Positions 1-8,492 of a DNA stretch of 64,000 nt are shown here, piece after piece. The stretch is from Sphingomonas sp. BK580. Its GTDB lineage: Bacteria > Pseudomonadota > Alphaproteobacteria > Sphingomonadales > Sphingomonadaceae. The notes under the pieces were generated by a model. The model was not told where the DNA came from and did not search any database. It worked only from the letters and a program-made list of their open reading frames with translations. The position numbers and the translations under genes were made by a program. The stretch lies in assembly GCF_014194975.1 (NCBI RefSeq), contig NZ_JACIAY010000016.1:1-64000 (forward strand), in the 5' to 3' direction. Each line of letters opens with the position of its first letter. The stretch's first letter is position 1.

Positions 1-702
1 GTGCTCAGCCGCGCGATCCTGGCGGGTGCCTCGGGGCAGCTGCGCAACAAGGCCTCGACCGCGGGCAACCTGCTCCAGCGGACGCGCTGTCCGTACTTCT
101 ACGACACCAACATGGCGTGCAACAAGCGCAAGCCGGGCGACGGCTGCGCCGCGATCGGCGGCTATTCGCGCCAGCTCGGCGTCATCGGCGTGAGCTCGTC
201 GTGCATCGCCACCTTCCCCGGCGACATGGCCGTGGCGATGCGCGTGCTCGACGCGGTGGTGGAGACGGTCGACGCGAACGGGCAGCGCCGCAGCATCCCG
301 ATCGCCGACTTCTACCGGCTGTGGGGCGACCATCCCGAGCAGGACACCACGCTGCGCCCCGGCGAGCTGATCACCGCGGTGGTGCTGCCCAGGCCGCTCG
401 GGGGCCAGCATTTCTACGAGAAGGTGCGCGACCGTGCCTCCTACGCCTACGCGCTGGTGTCGGTTGCGGCGGTGATCCAGCGCGACGGCGGCGGGCGGGT
501 GGCGTTCGGCGGCGTGGCGCCCAAGCCGTGGCGGGTCGAGGAAGCGGAGGCGCTGCTGCCGCAGGGGGCCGAAGCGGTGACCGCGCGCGCCTTCCAGGGC
601 GCCACGCCGACCAAGGACAATGCGTTCAAGCTGCCACTGGCGACGCGCGCGCTCGCCGCGGTCCTCGCCCAGGCGGGCACGCCGGCGCGGAAGAAAGGGT
701 GA
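1..702 (+). CDS. Molybdenum hydroxylase FAD-binding subunit, 5' truncated
   Basis: This is the C-terminal 233 residues of a xanthine dehydrogenase-family medium (FAD) subunit; the N-terminal FAD-binding part lies before the window, so the GTG at base 1 is not a real start. Cysteines at visible residues 30, 40, 49 and 68 sit in a Cys-rich insert like that of PaoB/YagS-type subunits, which carry an extra 4Fe-4S cluster. The rest fits the CO-dehydrogenase flavoprotein C-terminal domain. The subunit passes electrons between the iron-sulfur and molybdenum subunits. It ends 4 bp before the Mo-subunit gene, so the two form an operon; the 2Fe-2S subunit is expected upstream. The substrate (aldehyde or purine) cannot be told from this part. 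Confidence 0.9.
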   Translation: MLSRAILAGASGQLRNKASTAGNLLQRTRCPYFYDTNMACNKRKPGDGCAAIGGYSRQLGVIGVSSSCIATFPGDMAVAMRVLDAVVETVDANGQRRSIPIADFYRLWGDHPEQDTTLRPGELITAVVLPRPLGGQHFYEKVRDRASYAYALVSVAAVIQRDGGGRVAFGGVAPKPWRVEEAEALLPQGAEAVTARAFQGATPTKDNAFKLPLATRALAAVLAQAGTPARKKG

Positions 703-706
703 GGCC

Positions 707-2926
707 ATGAAGTTCGACACGCCAGCCGGTACCAACCCGATCGACGCGATGAAGATCGTCGGCCGCGCGCATGACCGCGTCGACGGCCCGCTCAAGACCA
801 GTGGCCGTGCGCGCTACGCCTATGAACATCACGAGGTCGCCGCCAACCAGGCCTATGGCTATGTCGTCGGGGCGGCGGTGGCCAAGGGCCGCATCCGCAC
901 GCTCGACATCGCCGCCGCCAAGGCGGCGCCGGGCGTGATCGCGGTGGTGACCGCCGCCGACGCGGGCAAGCTCGGGAAGGGCAAGTACAACACGGTCAAG
1001 CTGTTCGGCGGCCCCGATGTCGACCATTATCACCAGGCGATCGCGCTGGTGGTGGCGGAGACGTTCGAGCAGGCGCGCGCCGCCGCCGCGCTGGTGCGCG
1101 TCGACTACGCGCGCGCGAAAGGCCGGTTCGACCTCGACAGCGCGCTGAAGACCGCGCCGCTCACCGGCGGCGACAGCGACGAGGGCAGCGGCGCCCCGCC
1201 GGTCGACCGCACCGGCGCGTTCGAGCAGGCCTTCGCCGCCGCGCCGGTCAGGCTCGACCAGCGCTATACCACGCCCGATCACAGCCACGCCATGATGGAG
1301 CCCTTCGCGTCGCTGGCGATGTGGCAGGGCGATGAGCTGACGGTGTGGACCTCCAACCAGATGATCGACTGGGGTCGCGGCGATCTCGCCACCACGCTCA
1401 ACATGCCCAAGGAGAAGGTGCGGCTGATCTCGCCGTATGTCGGCGGCGGGTTCGGCGGGAAGCTGTTCCTGCGCGCCGACGCGGTGCTGGCGGCGCTCGG
1501 CGCGCGCGCGGCGGGGCGTCCGGTCAAGGTCACGCTCACCCGCCCGCAGATGGCGAACAACGCCACCCATCGCCCCGCGACGCGGCAGCGCATCCGCATC
1601 GGTGCCACCCCGGATGGCACGATCACCGCGATCGCGCACGAGAGCGGCTCGGGCGACCAGCCCGGCGGCAGCCCCGAGACCGCGGTCAACCAGACCAAGT
1701 TGCTGTACGCCGGCAAGAACCGGCTCACCGCGATGCGGCTGGCGGTGCTCGACCTGCCCGAGGGCAACGCGATGCGCGCGCCGGGCGAGGCGCCGGGCAT
1801 GATGGCGCTGGAGATCGCGATCGACGAGATGGCCGAGCAGCTCAGGCTTGACCCCGTCGACTTCCGCGTCCGCAACGACACGATGGTCGACCCCGAGAAG
1901 CCCGAGCGGCGCTTCTCCGAGCGCCAGCTCGTGCGCTGCCTGCGCGAGGGCGCCGAGCGCTTCGGCTGGTCGCGGCGCAGCGCGACGCCGGCGCAGGTAC
2001 GCGACGGGCGTTGGCTGGTGGGCATGGGCGTGGCCTCTGCGTTCCGCAACCACATCAACTATCCCTCGGGCGCGCGCGTGCGGCTCGGGCGCGACGGACG
2101 CGTGACGGTCGAGACCGACATGACCGATATCGGCACGGGCAGCTACACGATCATCGCGCAGACCGCGGCCGAGATGATGGGCGTGCCGATGGAGCAGGTC
2201 AGCGTGAAGCTCGGCGACTCTGCCTTCCCGGTCTCCGCCGGGTCGGGCGGCCAGTTCGGCGCGGCCAATGCCACCGCCGGCGTCTATGCCGCCTGCGTGA
2301 AGCTGCGCGAGGCGGTGGCGCAGCGCGTCGGCGTCAACTCGGCCGACGCGCGCTTCGCCGGCGGCAGGGTGGTCTCCGGCAACCGCTCGGTACCGCTCGC
2401 CGAGGCGGCGGCGCAGGGTGAGCTGACCGGCGAGGATCGGATCGAATATGGCGGGCTCGACAAGACCTGGCAGCTCTCCACCTTCGGCGCGCATTTCGTC
2501 GAGGTCGGCGTCGACGCGTACACCGGCGCGACGCGGCTGCGTCGCATGCTCGCGGTGTGCGCGGCCGGCCGGATCATCAACCCGAAGTCGGCGCGCAGCC
2601 AAGTGATCGGAGCGATGACGATGGGGGTCGGCTCGGCACTGATGGAGGAGTTGGCGGTCGACACGCGCTTCGGTTTGTTCGTCAACCACGACCTCGCCAC
2701 CTATGAGGTACCGGTCCACGCGGACATACCACACCAGGACGTGGTCTTCCTCGACGAGGCGGACGACAAGGCCAACCCGATGAAGGCCAAGGGGGTCGGC
2801 GAGCTCGGCCTGTGCGGGGTCGGCGCCGCGGTGGCCAACGCGATCTACAACGCCACCGGCGTCCGCGTGCGTGACTATCCGGTCACACTCGACAAACATC
2901 TGTCACAATTGCCGGCGCTCGCCTGA
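707..2926 (+). CDS. Molybdenum hydroxylase molybdopterin-binding subunit (PaoC/YagR-like)
   Basis: A 739-residue large subunit of a xanthine dehydrogenase/aldehyde oxidoreductase-family enzyme, which hydroxylates an aldehyde or heterocycle using molybdopterin cytosine dinucleotide. The N-terminal aldehyde oxidase a/b hammerhead domain is at about residues 20-140, followed by Mo-cofactor-binding segments including a glycine-rich VGGGFGGK stretch near residue 245. The conserved catalytic glutamate is in the C-terminal GVGELG motif (E699). The ATG at 707 follows GAGG closely and is preferred to an in-frame start at 620 inside the upstream gene. There is no Tat signal, so it is probably cytoplasmic. 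The pairing with a Cys-rich FAD subunit favours a PaoABC-like aldehyde oxidoreductase over a purine-degrading enzyme. Confidence 0.9.
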   Translation: MKFDTPAGTNPIDAMKIVGRAHDRVDGPLKTSGRARYAYEHHEVAANQAYGYVVGAAVAKGRIRTLDIAAAKAAPGVIAVVTAADAGKLGKGKYNTVKLFGGPDVDHYHQAIALVVAETFEQARAAAALVRVDYARAKGRFDLDSALKTAPLTGGDSDEGSGAPPVDRTGAFEQAFAAAPVRLDQRYTTPDHSHAMMEPFASLAMWQGDELTVWTSNQMIDWGRGDLATTLNMPKEKVRLISPYVGGGFGGKLFLRADAVLAALGARAAGRPVKVTLTRPQMANNATHRPATRQRIRIGATPDGTITAIAHESGSGDQPGGSPETAVNQTKLLYAGKNRLTAMRLAVLDLPEGNAMRAPGEAPGMMALEIAIDEMAEQLRLDPVDFRVRNDTMVDPEKPERRFSERQLVRCLREGAERFGWSRRSATPAQVRDGRWLVGMGVASAFRNHINYPSGARVRLGRDGRVTVETDMTDIGTGSYTIIAQTAAEMMGVPMEQVSVKLGDSAFPVSAGSGGQFGAANATAGVYAACVKLREAVAQRVGVNSADARFAGGRVVSGNRSVPLAEAAAQGELTGEDRIEYGGLDKTWQLSTFGAHFVEVGVDAYTGATRLRRMLAVCAAGRIINPKSARSQVIGAMTMGVGSALMEELAVDTRFGLFVNHDLATYEVPVHADIPHQDVVFLDEADDKANPMKAKGVGELGLCGVGAAVANAIYNATGVRVRDYPVTLDKHLSQLPALA

Positions 2927-3165
2927 GCCGCTCCGCCGCGCACGTGGCACGCGTCCGTTCGAGAGAGCGGGCGCGTCCTCGCGTCTGGCGTGTGCCGTGG
3001 GAGGAGCGCCCGATCGCAAGTGCCTGTAACTCCTTCTCCTTGCGCGGGCAGAGCATGAAAACGGCCGACATCGATAAAGATGAATAAAGAAATTCGCTGA
3101 ATTAATTAGCTGCTCAAGTCTATGTTGTCCGATCAATACGGGCTGAGATTATACCGCAGGCTCGG

Positions 3166-3171
3166 TTGACA
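3166..3171 (+). promoter_or_regulatory. Putative -35 element of the TonB receptor promoter
   Basis: A perfect TTGACA lies about 90 bp before the receptor gene. The matching -10 would fall at about 3186-3194, inside the palindromic operator, which is where a repressor would block polymerase. The -10 itself is poor, so the promoter assignment is inference. Confidence 0.45.
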
Positions 3172-3184
3172 GGCCCGCTCTACT

Positions 3185-3198
3185 TGATAGCGTTATCA
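3185..3198. promoter_or_regulatory. LacI-family operator-like palindrome before the TonB receptor
   Basis: TGATAGCGTTATCA is an imperfect palindrome with the central CG typical of LacI/GalR-family operators. It has the same pattern (TGNTARCGNTANC) as two sites flanking the lacI-type gene at 27606-28634, namely 27554-27567 and 28786-28799. This suggests that the receptor belongs to the same sugar regulon, although the regulator gene is 24 kb away. Confidence 0.6.
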
Positions 3199-3259
3199 CA
3201 TCTGGCGACCTCACAGAGGCGCTGGTGGTGCCAGCGGTAGGGTTCCGTGGCAGCGCACT

Positions 3260-6200
3260 ATGGGGGGGATGATGAAGCGCCTTAACGTCTTGTCGAAGCT
3301 TGCTCTGTCCACGTCGCTCGGGGCGCTGGCGATCGCCGCCGCGCCCGCGTTCGCGCAGGCCACCGGCGGCGAGCCGTCGGCCACCAACGCGCAGCCCGGT
3401 GGCGGCCAGGCCGTCGACAGCGACACCGCGCGGTCGGGCTCCGTCGCGGATCAGGAGAATGGCGCGGTCGACGACATCGTCGTCACCGGCGTCCGCGCCA
3501 GCCTCGATCGCGCCATCGCGATCAAGCGCGACTCACCGGGTGTGGTCGACGCGATCTCGGCCGAGGATATCGGCAAGTTCCCCGACACCAACCTCGCCGA
3601 GTCGCTGCAGCGTATCACCGGCGTGTCGATCAACCGCGTCAACGGCGAGGGTTCGCAGGTCTCGGTCCGCGGCTTCTCGGGCGGCTTCAACCTCGTCACG
3701 ATCAACGGCCGCCAGCTGCCGGCGACCAACATCGACACCAGCGGCGGCAACCTGTTCGCGCGCGGCGCGGGTCGCTCGTTCGACTTCCAGAACATCGCCT
3801 CGGAGGGTGTCAGCGCGCTCGAGGTCTACAAGACCGGGCGCGCCGCGGTGCCCACCGGCGGCATCGGCGCGACGATCAACATCAACACGCGCAAGCCGCT
3901 CGACTCGCGCGAGACAGGTGTGACCGGCTCGATCGGAGCCAAGGCGCTGTACGACACGTCGGTGGAGAAGGCGGTCGGCGACAAGCACCGCGTCACCCCC
4001 GAGGTCTCGGGCCTGCTCAACTACAAGAACGAGGAGGGCACGTTCGGCGCCGCGGTGTTCGGCAGCTATCAGCTGCGCTACTCGGCCTCGGCACAGTCGA
4101 ACCCGAACTATTGGAACGTCATCCCGACGGCCGACTTCTTCACTCCGGGCACGTTCGTCAACTCGACCACGGTGCTGGACGGCAATCGGCCGACCGCGCC
4201 CTACGTGCTGGTGCCGAACGACAGCCGCTATCAGTTCTCCGAGAACCGCCGCGAGCGCATCAACTTCCAGGGCGTCCTGCAATTCCGCCCGACCGACACG
4301 CTCGAGTTCACGGTCGACAGCCTGTTCGCGCAGAACCGCCTGCGCGAGCAGCGCAGTGAGCAGACCAACTGGTTCAACCGCCCGTTCAGCGAAGTCCGCT
4401 TCGACGACAACCCGAACATGGCGACCGCGATCTTCCTGCGCGACTATCTGCCCAACGGCCCCAAGGACGAGGGCTTCGAGCAGCAGCTGGCGGCGACCAA
4501 GGCGCGACTGGCCTCGGTGGGCCTGAACGCCAAGTGGGATTTCGCTCCTAACCTGACGCTGACCCTCGATGGGCATCACTCGGTGTCGACCTCGTCTCCG
4601 GACAATCCCAACGGTACCACTGCGACGACCGTCGCGCTCGGCGCCCCGGTGATCCAGGGACACTCGCTCGACTTCAGCACCGGCTTCCCGCAGCAGGCGC
4701 AGATCATCAACGACTGCTACGTTTCGAAGCCGGGCGCCACGCCGACGGGCAATTGCAACGGCGTGCTCGACATCGGTGATCTCGGTGCCGCGCCGGCGCG
4801 CACGATCGTCTCGCGCCAGCGGCAGCAGATCGATCAGGTGCAGGCACGTCTCGGCTGGGATCTCGGCGGCGGAAGCCGCTTCGATGCCGGCGGTTCGTAC
4901 ACGGTGTCGAAGATGCGCTCGACCCAGACTCAGACGCAGCAGACGCTGGGTGACTGGGGTCTGCAGAACCCAGGTATTATCCAGCAGCTGGCGCCTGACC
5001 TCGTCCAGCAATATTGCCTGACCTGCAAGTTCGATCACTTCAACCCGGCCTCCGAGGGTTCGTCGCTGATCGCCTTCCGAGGTAACGCGATCGACCTCTA
5101 CGACGTACTCAGCCCCTACTACTCTCAGCGCGGCGCGCCGCCGGCGCCTTCGGCCCCGGCCGATGACACGGTGCGCGAGAAGATCTGGGCGGTGTTCGGG
5201 CAATTCACCTGGAATGGCGAGGTCGCGGACCGGCCTGCCAACCTCGTGATCGGCGCGCGCTACGAGCAGACGCGTGTCCAGTCCGACGCGGTGCAAACCT
5301 ACAACAATATCGTCTGGACCGCCGACAACGACTTCCGCGGCGACTCGAGCGGTGTGTTCACCACCCGTCGCCAGCGTGGCAACTATGAGAATCTGCTGCC
5401 GGCTGTCGACTTCAGCATCGAGCCGATCACCAACGTGAAGGCGCGTGTTTCCTTCAGCCGAACGCTGGCGCGCCCCGATTACGGCAATCTGTTCGCGACT
5501 GAGTCGGCGGGTGCACCGGGCCGTCCGACGGCGCTGGGCGGTATCCCGACCGGCAGCAAGGGCAACGCGAACCTGCTACCGCTGTTGTCGGATAACTTCG
5601 ACGTCTCGCTGGAATGGTATTACAAGCCGTCCAGCTTTGTCTCGGTCGGCTTCTTCGACAAGCGCGTGGCCAACTTCCTTGGCACGGGCGTGATCAACCA
5701 GAACCTGTTCGGTCTGCGCGATCCCAGCTCGGGTGCGGCCGGATCGCGATCGGGAACGGCCGCGGCCTACCTCCGCTCCGCGGGGCGTGATCTCAGCGAC
5801 GTGAACCTGTTCAGCTACACCGCGCTGCTGATCCAAAACAACGGCAATCAGGCCGCTGCGACCTCGCAGTTCGAAGCGAATTACGTCACCAATCCCAACG
5901 GCGGCGGGGCGCTCAATCAGGCCTTTGTCAATACGCTGCTGGCGGACGTTGACATCTCGTCCGACGCCAACGATCCGCTGTTCAACTTCTCCGTGTCGCA
6001 GCCGATCAACAACCGCGAGGGCAAGATCCACGGCTTCGAGCTGGCCTGGACCAACTTCTTCGGCAACACGGGCTTCGGCTTCGCCGGTTCGTTCACCAAG
6101 GTGAGCGGCGACGTGAACGTCGATCCTTATGCCGACCCGACGGTTAACATCTTCGCGCTGACCGGCCTGGGCAACAGCGCCAACGCCACCGCGATCTACG

Positions 6201-6478
6201 ACAAGAACGGCATCTCGGCCCGTGTCGCCTACAACTGGCGTGACAAGTACCTCGTCGCGACCAACCAGGGTGGCAACCGCAACCCGCTGTTCGTCGCGCC
6301 GTTCGGCACGGTCGACGTCAACATCAGCTACGACCTCAACGACACGATCGCGGTGACGCTGGAAGGGATCAACCTGACCAGCGAGAGCGTCAAGACCTAC
6401 GGCCGCACCGAGCGGAACCTGGTGCTGGCGCAGGAACTGAAGCCGCGCTTCCTGCTGGGCGCGCGCTACAAGTTCTGA
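3260..6478 (+). CDS. TonB-dependent outer membrane receptor
   Basis: A 1072-residue TonB-dependent transporter, the large form that alpha- and gammaproteobacteria use mainly for oligosaccharide uptake. It starts with a Sec signal peptide (hydrophobic core about residues 15-27, cleavage after AFAQA), then a short spacer, a TonB box-like DDIVVTG at about residue 71, the plug domain with the DSPGVVDAI and FPDTNLAESLQR motifs, and a 22-strand barrel ending in a terminal phenylalanine (ARYKF). Start codons at 3260, 3269 and 3272 are all possible; the G-run at 3263-3268 could serve as a Shine-Dalgarno for the later two. SapC, cupin and halogenase genes follow, a common sphingomonad neighbourhood. 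The LacI-like operator upstream points to a plant-polysaccharide sugar, but the ligand is unknown. Confidence 0.93.
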   Translation: MGGMMKRLNVLSKLALSTSLGALAIAAAPAFAQATGGEPSATNAQPGGGQAVDSDTARSGSVADQENGAVDDIVVTGVRASLDRAIAIKRDSPGVVDAISAEDIGKFPDTNLAESLQRITGVSINRVNGEGSQVSVRGFSGGFNLVTINGRQLPATNIDTSGGNLFARGAGRSFDFQNIASEGVSALEVYKTGRAAVPTGGIGATININTRKPLDSRETGVTGSIGAKALYDTSVEKAVGDKHRVTPEVSGLLNYKNEEGTFGAAVFGSYQLRYSASAQSNPNYWNVIPTADFFTPGTFVNSTTVLDGNRPTAPYVLVPNDSRYQFSENRRERINFQGVLQFRPTDTLEFTVDSLFAQNRLREQRSEQTNWFNRPFSEVRFDDNPNMATAIFLRDYLPNGPKDEGFEQQLAATKARLASVGLNAKWDFAPNLTLTLDGHHSVSTSSPDNPNGTTATTVALGAPVIQGHSLDFSTGFPQQAQIINDCYVSKPGATPTGNCNGVLDIGDLGAAPARTIVSRQRQQIDQVQARLGWDLGGGSRFDAGGSYTVSKMRSTQTQTQQTLGDWGLQNPGIIQQLAPDLVQQYCLTCKFDHFNPASEGSSLIAFRGNAIDLYDVLSPYYSQRGAPPAPSAPADDTVREKIWAVFGQFTWNGEVADRPANLVIGARYEQTRVQSDAVQTYNNIVWTADNDFRGDSSGVFTTRRQRGNYENLLPAVDFSIEPITNVKARVSFSRTLARPDYGNLFATESAGAPGRPTALGGIPTGSKGNANLLPLLSDNFDVSLEWYYKPSSFVSVGFFDKRVANFLGTGVINQNLFGLRDPSSGAAGSRSGTAAAYLRSAGRDLSDVNLFSYTALLIQNNGNQAAATSQFEANYVTNPNGGGALNQAFVNTLLADVDISSDANDPLFNFSVSQPINNREGKIHGFELAWTNFFGNTGFGFAGSFTKVSGDVNVDPYADPTVNIFALTGLGNSANATAIYDKNGISARVAYNWRDKYLVATNQGGNRNPLFVAPFGTVDVNISYDLNDTIAVTLEGINLTSESVKTYGRTERNLVLAQELKPRFLLGARYKF

Positions 6479-6490
6479 GGATGAGGGCAG

Positions 6491-6512
6491 GGGGCTGCCG
6501 AGCGGCGGCCCC
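6491..6512 (+). terminator. Hairpin after the TonB receptor
   Basis: A 9-bp GC-rich stem with a GAGC loop lies 13 bp past the receptor stop codon. No run of T follows (only TTCGCTTC), so it is a weak or factor-assisted terminator, or an mRNA-stabilising hairpin. Confidence 0.5.
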
Positions 6513-6554
6513 TTCGCTTCGCTTGCTCGGAACATGAGCCTTCCCCTGTTTCCC

Positions 6555-6646
6555 GTCATCCCGAACGTGTCGCAGGATCCACCGAGATGCGAGAGCCGCA
6601 CCTGCGAGTGGGCGGCACGGTGGATCCCGAGACGAGTTCGGGATGG
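6555..6646. repeat. Intergenic inverted repeat (REP-like)
   Basis: Two arms face each other: CATCCCGAAC (6557-6566) pairs with GTTCGGGATG (6636-6645), and GGATCCACCG (6575-6584) pairs with CGGTGGATCC (6618-6627). The composite layout resembles dispersed palindromic elements of sphingomonad intergenic DNA. It separates the receptor gene from sapC. Confidence 0.7.
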
Positions 6647-6753
6647 CGTCGTTTCCACTTCGGCGTGATGGTGCAAATCGTCGCTTCCGTGCTGAGAGGC
6701 TCTGGTGCACAACCGCCCCGGAGAGGGCGGCGACGCCGCGTCGAGAGAGTCGC

Positions 6754-7470
6754 ATGAATCGAGTCCTGCTCAACAACGTCGACCATGCCGAGCTGCGCGT
6801 GGCGCCGCGCGTCGGTGCCGAGTTCGGTGACCGCGCCAACCAGATGCCGATCTACCCGGGCGAGTTCGAACAGGCACAGCGCGACTTCCCGATCCTGTTC
6901 CGCCGCGACGGAGCCGCGATCGACGCGGTCGTGCTGCTCGGCCTCGACTCGGACGAGAATCTCTTCCTCGGCGAGCAGGGCTGGACCAGCCGCTACGTCC
7001 CCGCGATGCAGCGCCGCGGTCCCTTCTCGATCGCGCTGGCGGCTGATACCGGCGGCGAGGCGGGCGAGCCGATGGTCCACGTCGATCTCGACGACCCGCG
7101 CGTCGGTGACGACTCCGGCCTGCCGCTGTTCCTGCCGCACGGTGGCGACGCGCCCTATCTCCAGCATGTCTCGGCGGCGCTGCGCACGATCTACGAGGGA
7201 TCGCAGCAGGCCCGGGCGATCAATGCCGAGCTCGCCGCGGCGGGGCTGCTGCGCGACGTGGTGCTCGAGATCGATCTCGGCGACGAGGGCGGCTACAACG
7301 TGCCCGGCGTCCTCGCGGTCGACGAGGGCGCGCTCGCCGCGCTGCCCGACGGGGAGGTGGTGCGGCTTCACCGCGCCGGGCTGTTGCGGCTCGCGACCAT
7401 GGCGGCGGCGTCGTTGGCGAACGTGTCGCGCCTGATCGAGCTCAAGAACAAGCGGCGGGCGGTGGCGTGA
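6754..7470 (+). CDS. SapC family protein
   Basis: A 238-residue protein with the features of the SapC family (named after an S-layer-associated Campylobacter protein; molecular function not established). In sphingomonads, caulobacters and xanthomonads such genes recur beside TonB-dependent receptors and tryptophan-halogenase-like genes. The ATG at 6754 is preceded by GAGAGA at a suitable distance and is preferred to an in-frame start at 6643, which lies in the upstream repeat. No signal peptide is seen. The stop codon overlaps the next start (GTGA), so the cupin gene is translationally coupled to it. Confidence 0.85.
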   Translation: MNRVLLNNVDHAELRVAPRVGAEFGDRANQMPIYPGEFEQAQRDFPILFRRDGAAIDAVVLLGLDSDENLFLGEQGWTSRYVPAMQRRGPFSIALAADTGGEAGEPMVHVDLDDPRVGDDSGLPLFLPHGGDAPYLQHVSAALRTIYEGSQQARAINAELAAAGLLRDVVLEIDLGDEGGYNVPGVLAVDEGALAALPDGEVVRLHRAGLLRLATMAAASLANVSRLIELKNKRRAVA

Positions 7471-8492
7471 CCGCGCCGATCACCGGCCGGCGCGCGCGTG
7501 AGATCGCGGCGGACGATCCCGCCGCGCACGACCTCGCCGCGCTGGTCGCCGCGGGCGAGCCGGTGGTGGTACGCGGGCTGGTCGCGGACTGGCCGCTGGT
7601 CGCGGCGGGACGCGAGGGACCGCGCGCGCTCGCCGACTATCTCCTCGAGTTCTACAACGGTCACCCGGTGGTGGGCTATACCGCGCGCGCCGAGCTGGGC
7701 GGGCGGTACTTCTACGATGCCGAGGTGACCCGGCTCGACTTCGAGGGCGAGCGCGTGCGCCTCGACGACTATCTCGCGCGCCTGCTCGCCGCGATGGACC
7801 GCGACGACGCCGAGTCCTTCTACGTCGGCTCGACCGACCTCGACCTCTTCTTCCCGGGCCTGACGGAGGCCAACCCGCTGCCGGAGGCCGGCTTCGACCG
7901 CGCGCTGCGCAGCATCTGGATCGGCAACCGCACCACCGCGGTGGCACACCACGACATGTCGAACAACGTCGCGGTGGTCGGTGCCGGGCGCCGCCGCTTC
8001 ACCTTGTTCCCGCCCGATCAGGTCGCGAACCTCTACCCCGGCCCGCTGGCGCCCACGCCGGGCGGGCAGGTGGTCTCGATGGTGGACTTCCGCGATCCCG
8101 ATCTCGACCGTTACCCGCGCTTCGCCGAGGCGGTCGTGGCGGCGCAGGTGGCCGAGCTCGAGCCGGGCGACGCGGTGGTCTATCCCGCGCTCTGGTGGCA
8201 TCAGGTTGAGGCGCTGGGAGAGCTCAACGTCCTCGTCAACTACTGGTGGAACGAGGCGCCGGCCTTCATGGACACGCCGATGAACACGCTGCTGCACGCG
8301 CTGCTCAGCCTGCGCGACCGGCCGCCGGGCGAGAAGGCGGCGTGGCGCGCGATGTTCGACTATTACGTCTTCGGCGACCCCGAGCGCCCAGCGGCGCATC
8401 TGCCCGCGCAGGCGCGCGGCGCGCTGGCGCGGCTGGACGAACTCGGCGCGCGGCGGCTGCGCGCCGAGCTGCTGCGGAAGCTCAACCGGTGA
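7467..8492 (+). CDS. Cupin-like (JmjC-type) protein
   Basis: A 341-residue cupin_8/JmjC-like protein, the family of Fe(II)/2-oxoglutarate-dependent hydroxylases acting on proteins or small molecules. The expected iron ligands are visible: an HxD motif in VAHHDMSNN at about residue 157 and a distal histidine in WWHQVE near residue 245. The GTG start overlaps the stop of sapC, and its own stop overlaps the start of the halogenase gene, so the three genes form a tight operon. The substrate is unknown. A role in modifying an imported ligand or a surface protein with the neighbouring halogenase is inference. Confidence 0.82.
   Translation: MTAPITGRRAREIAADDPAAHDLAALVAAGEPVVVRGLVADWPLVAAGREGPRALADYLLEFYNGHPVVGYTARAELGGRYFYDAEVTRLDFEGERVRLDDYLARLLAAMDRDDAESFYVGSTDLDLFFPGLTEANPLPEAGFDRALRSIWIGNRTTAVAHHDMSNNVAVVGAGRRRFTLFPPDQVANLYPGPLAPTPGGQVVSMVDFRDPDLDRYPRFAEAVVAAQVAELEPGDAVVYPALWWHQVEALGELNVLVNYWWNEAPAFMDTPMNTLLHALLSLRDRPPGEKAAWRAMFDYYVFGDPERPAAHLPAQARGALARLDELGARRLRAELLRKLNR

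Larger units (their letters stand above)
2927..3259. other. Intergenic region upstream of the TonB receptor
   Basis: A 333-bp gap without a credible gene. The part from about 3050 to 3200 is clearly richer in A and T than the flanking genes and holds the putative promoter and LacI-type operator listed separately. The ORFs crossing it on the minus strand have no ribosome binding site and no protein-like composition. Confidence 0.7.

Noticed and set aside
626..2899. 757-codon open frame on the minus strand
   Set aside because: It mirrors the Mo-subunit gene. GC-rich genes leave long antisense frames; the product is Arg/His-rich and has no family features.
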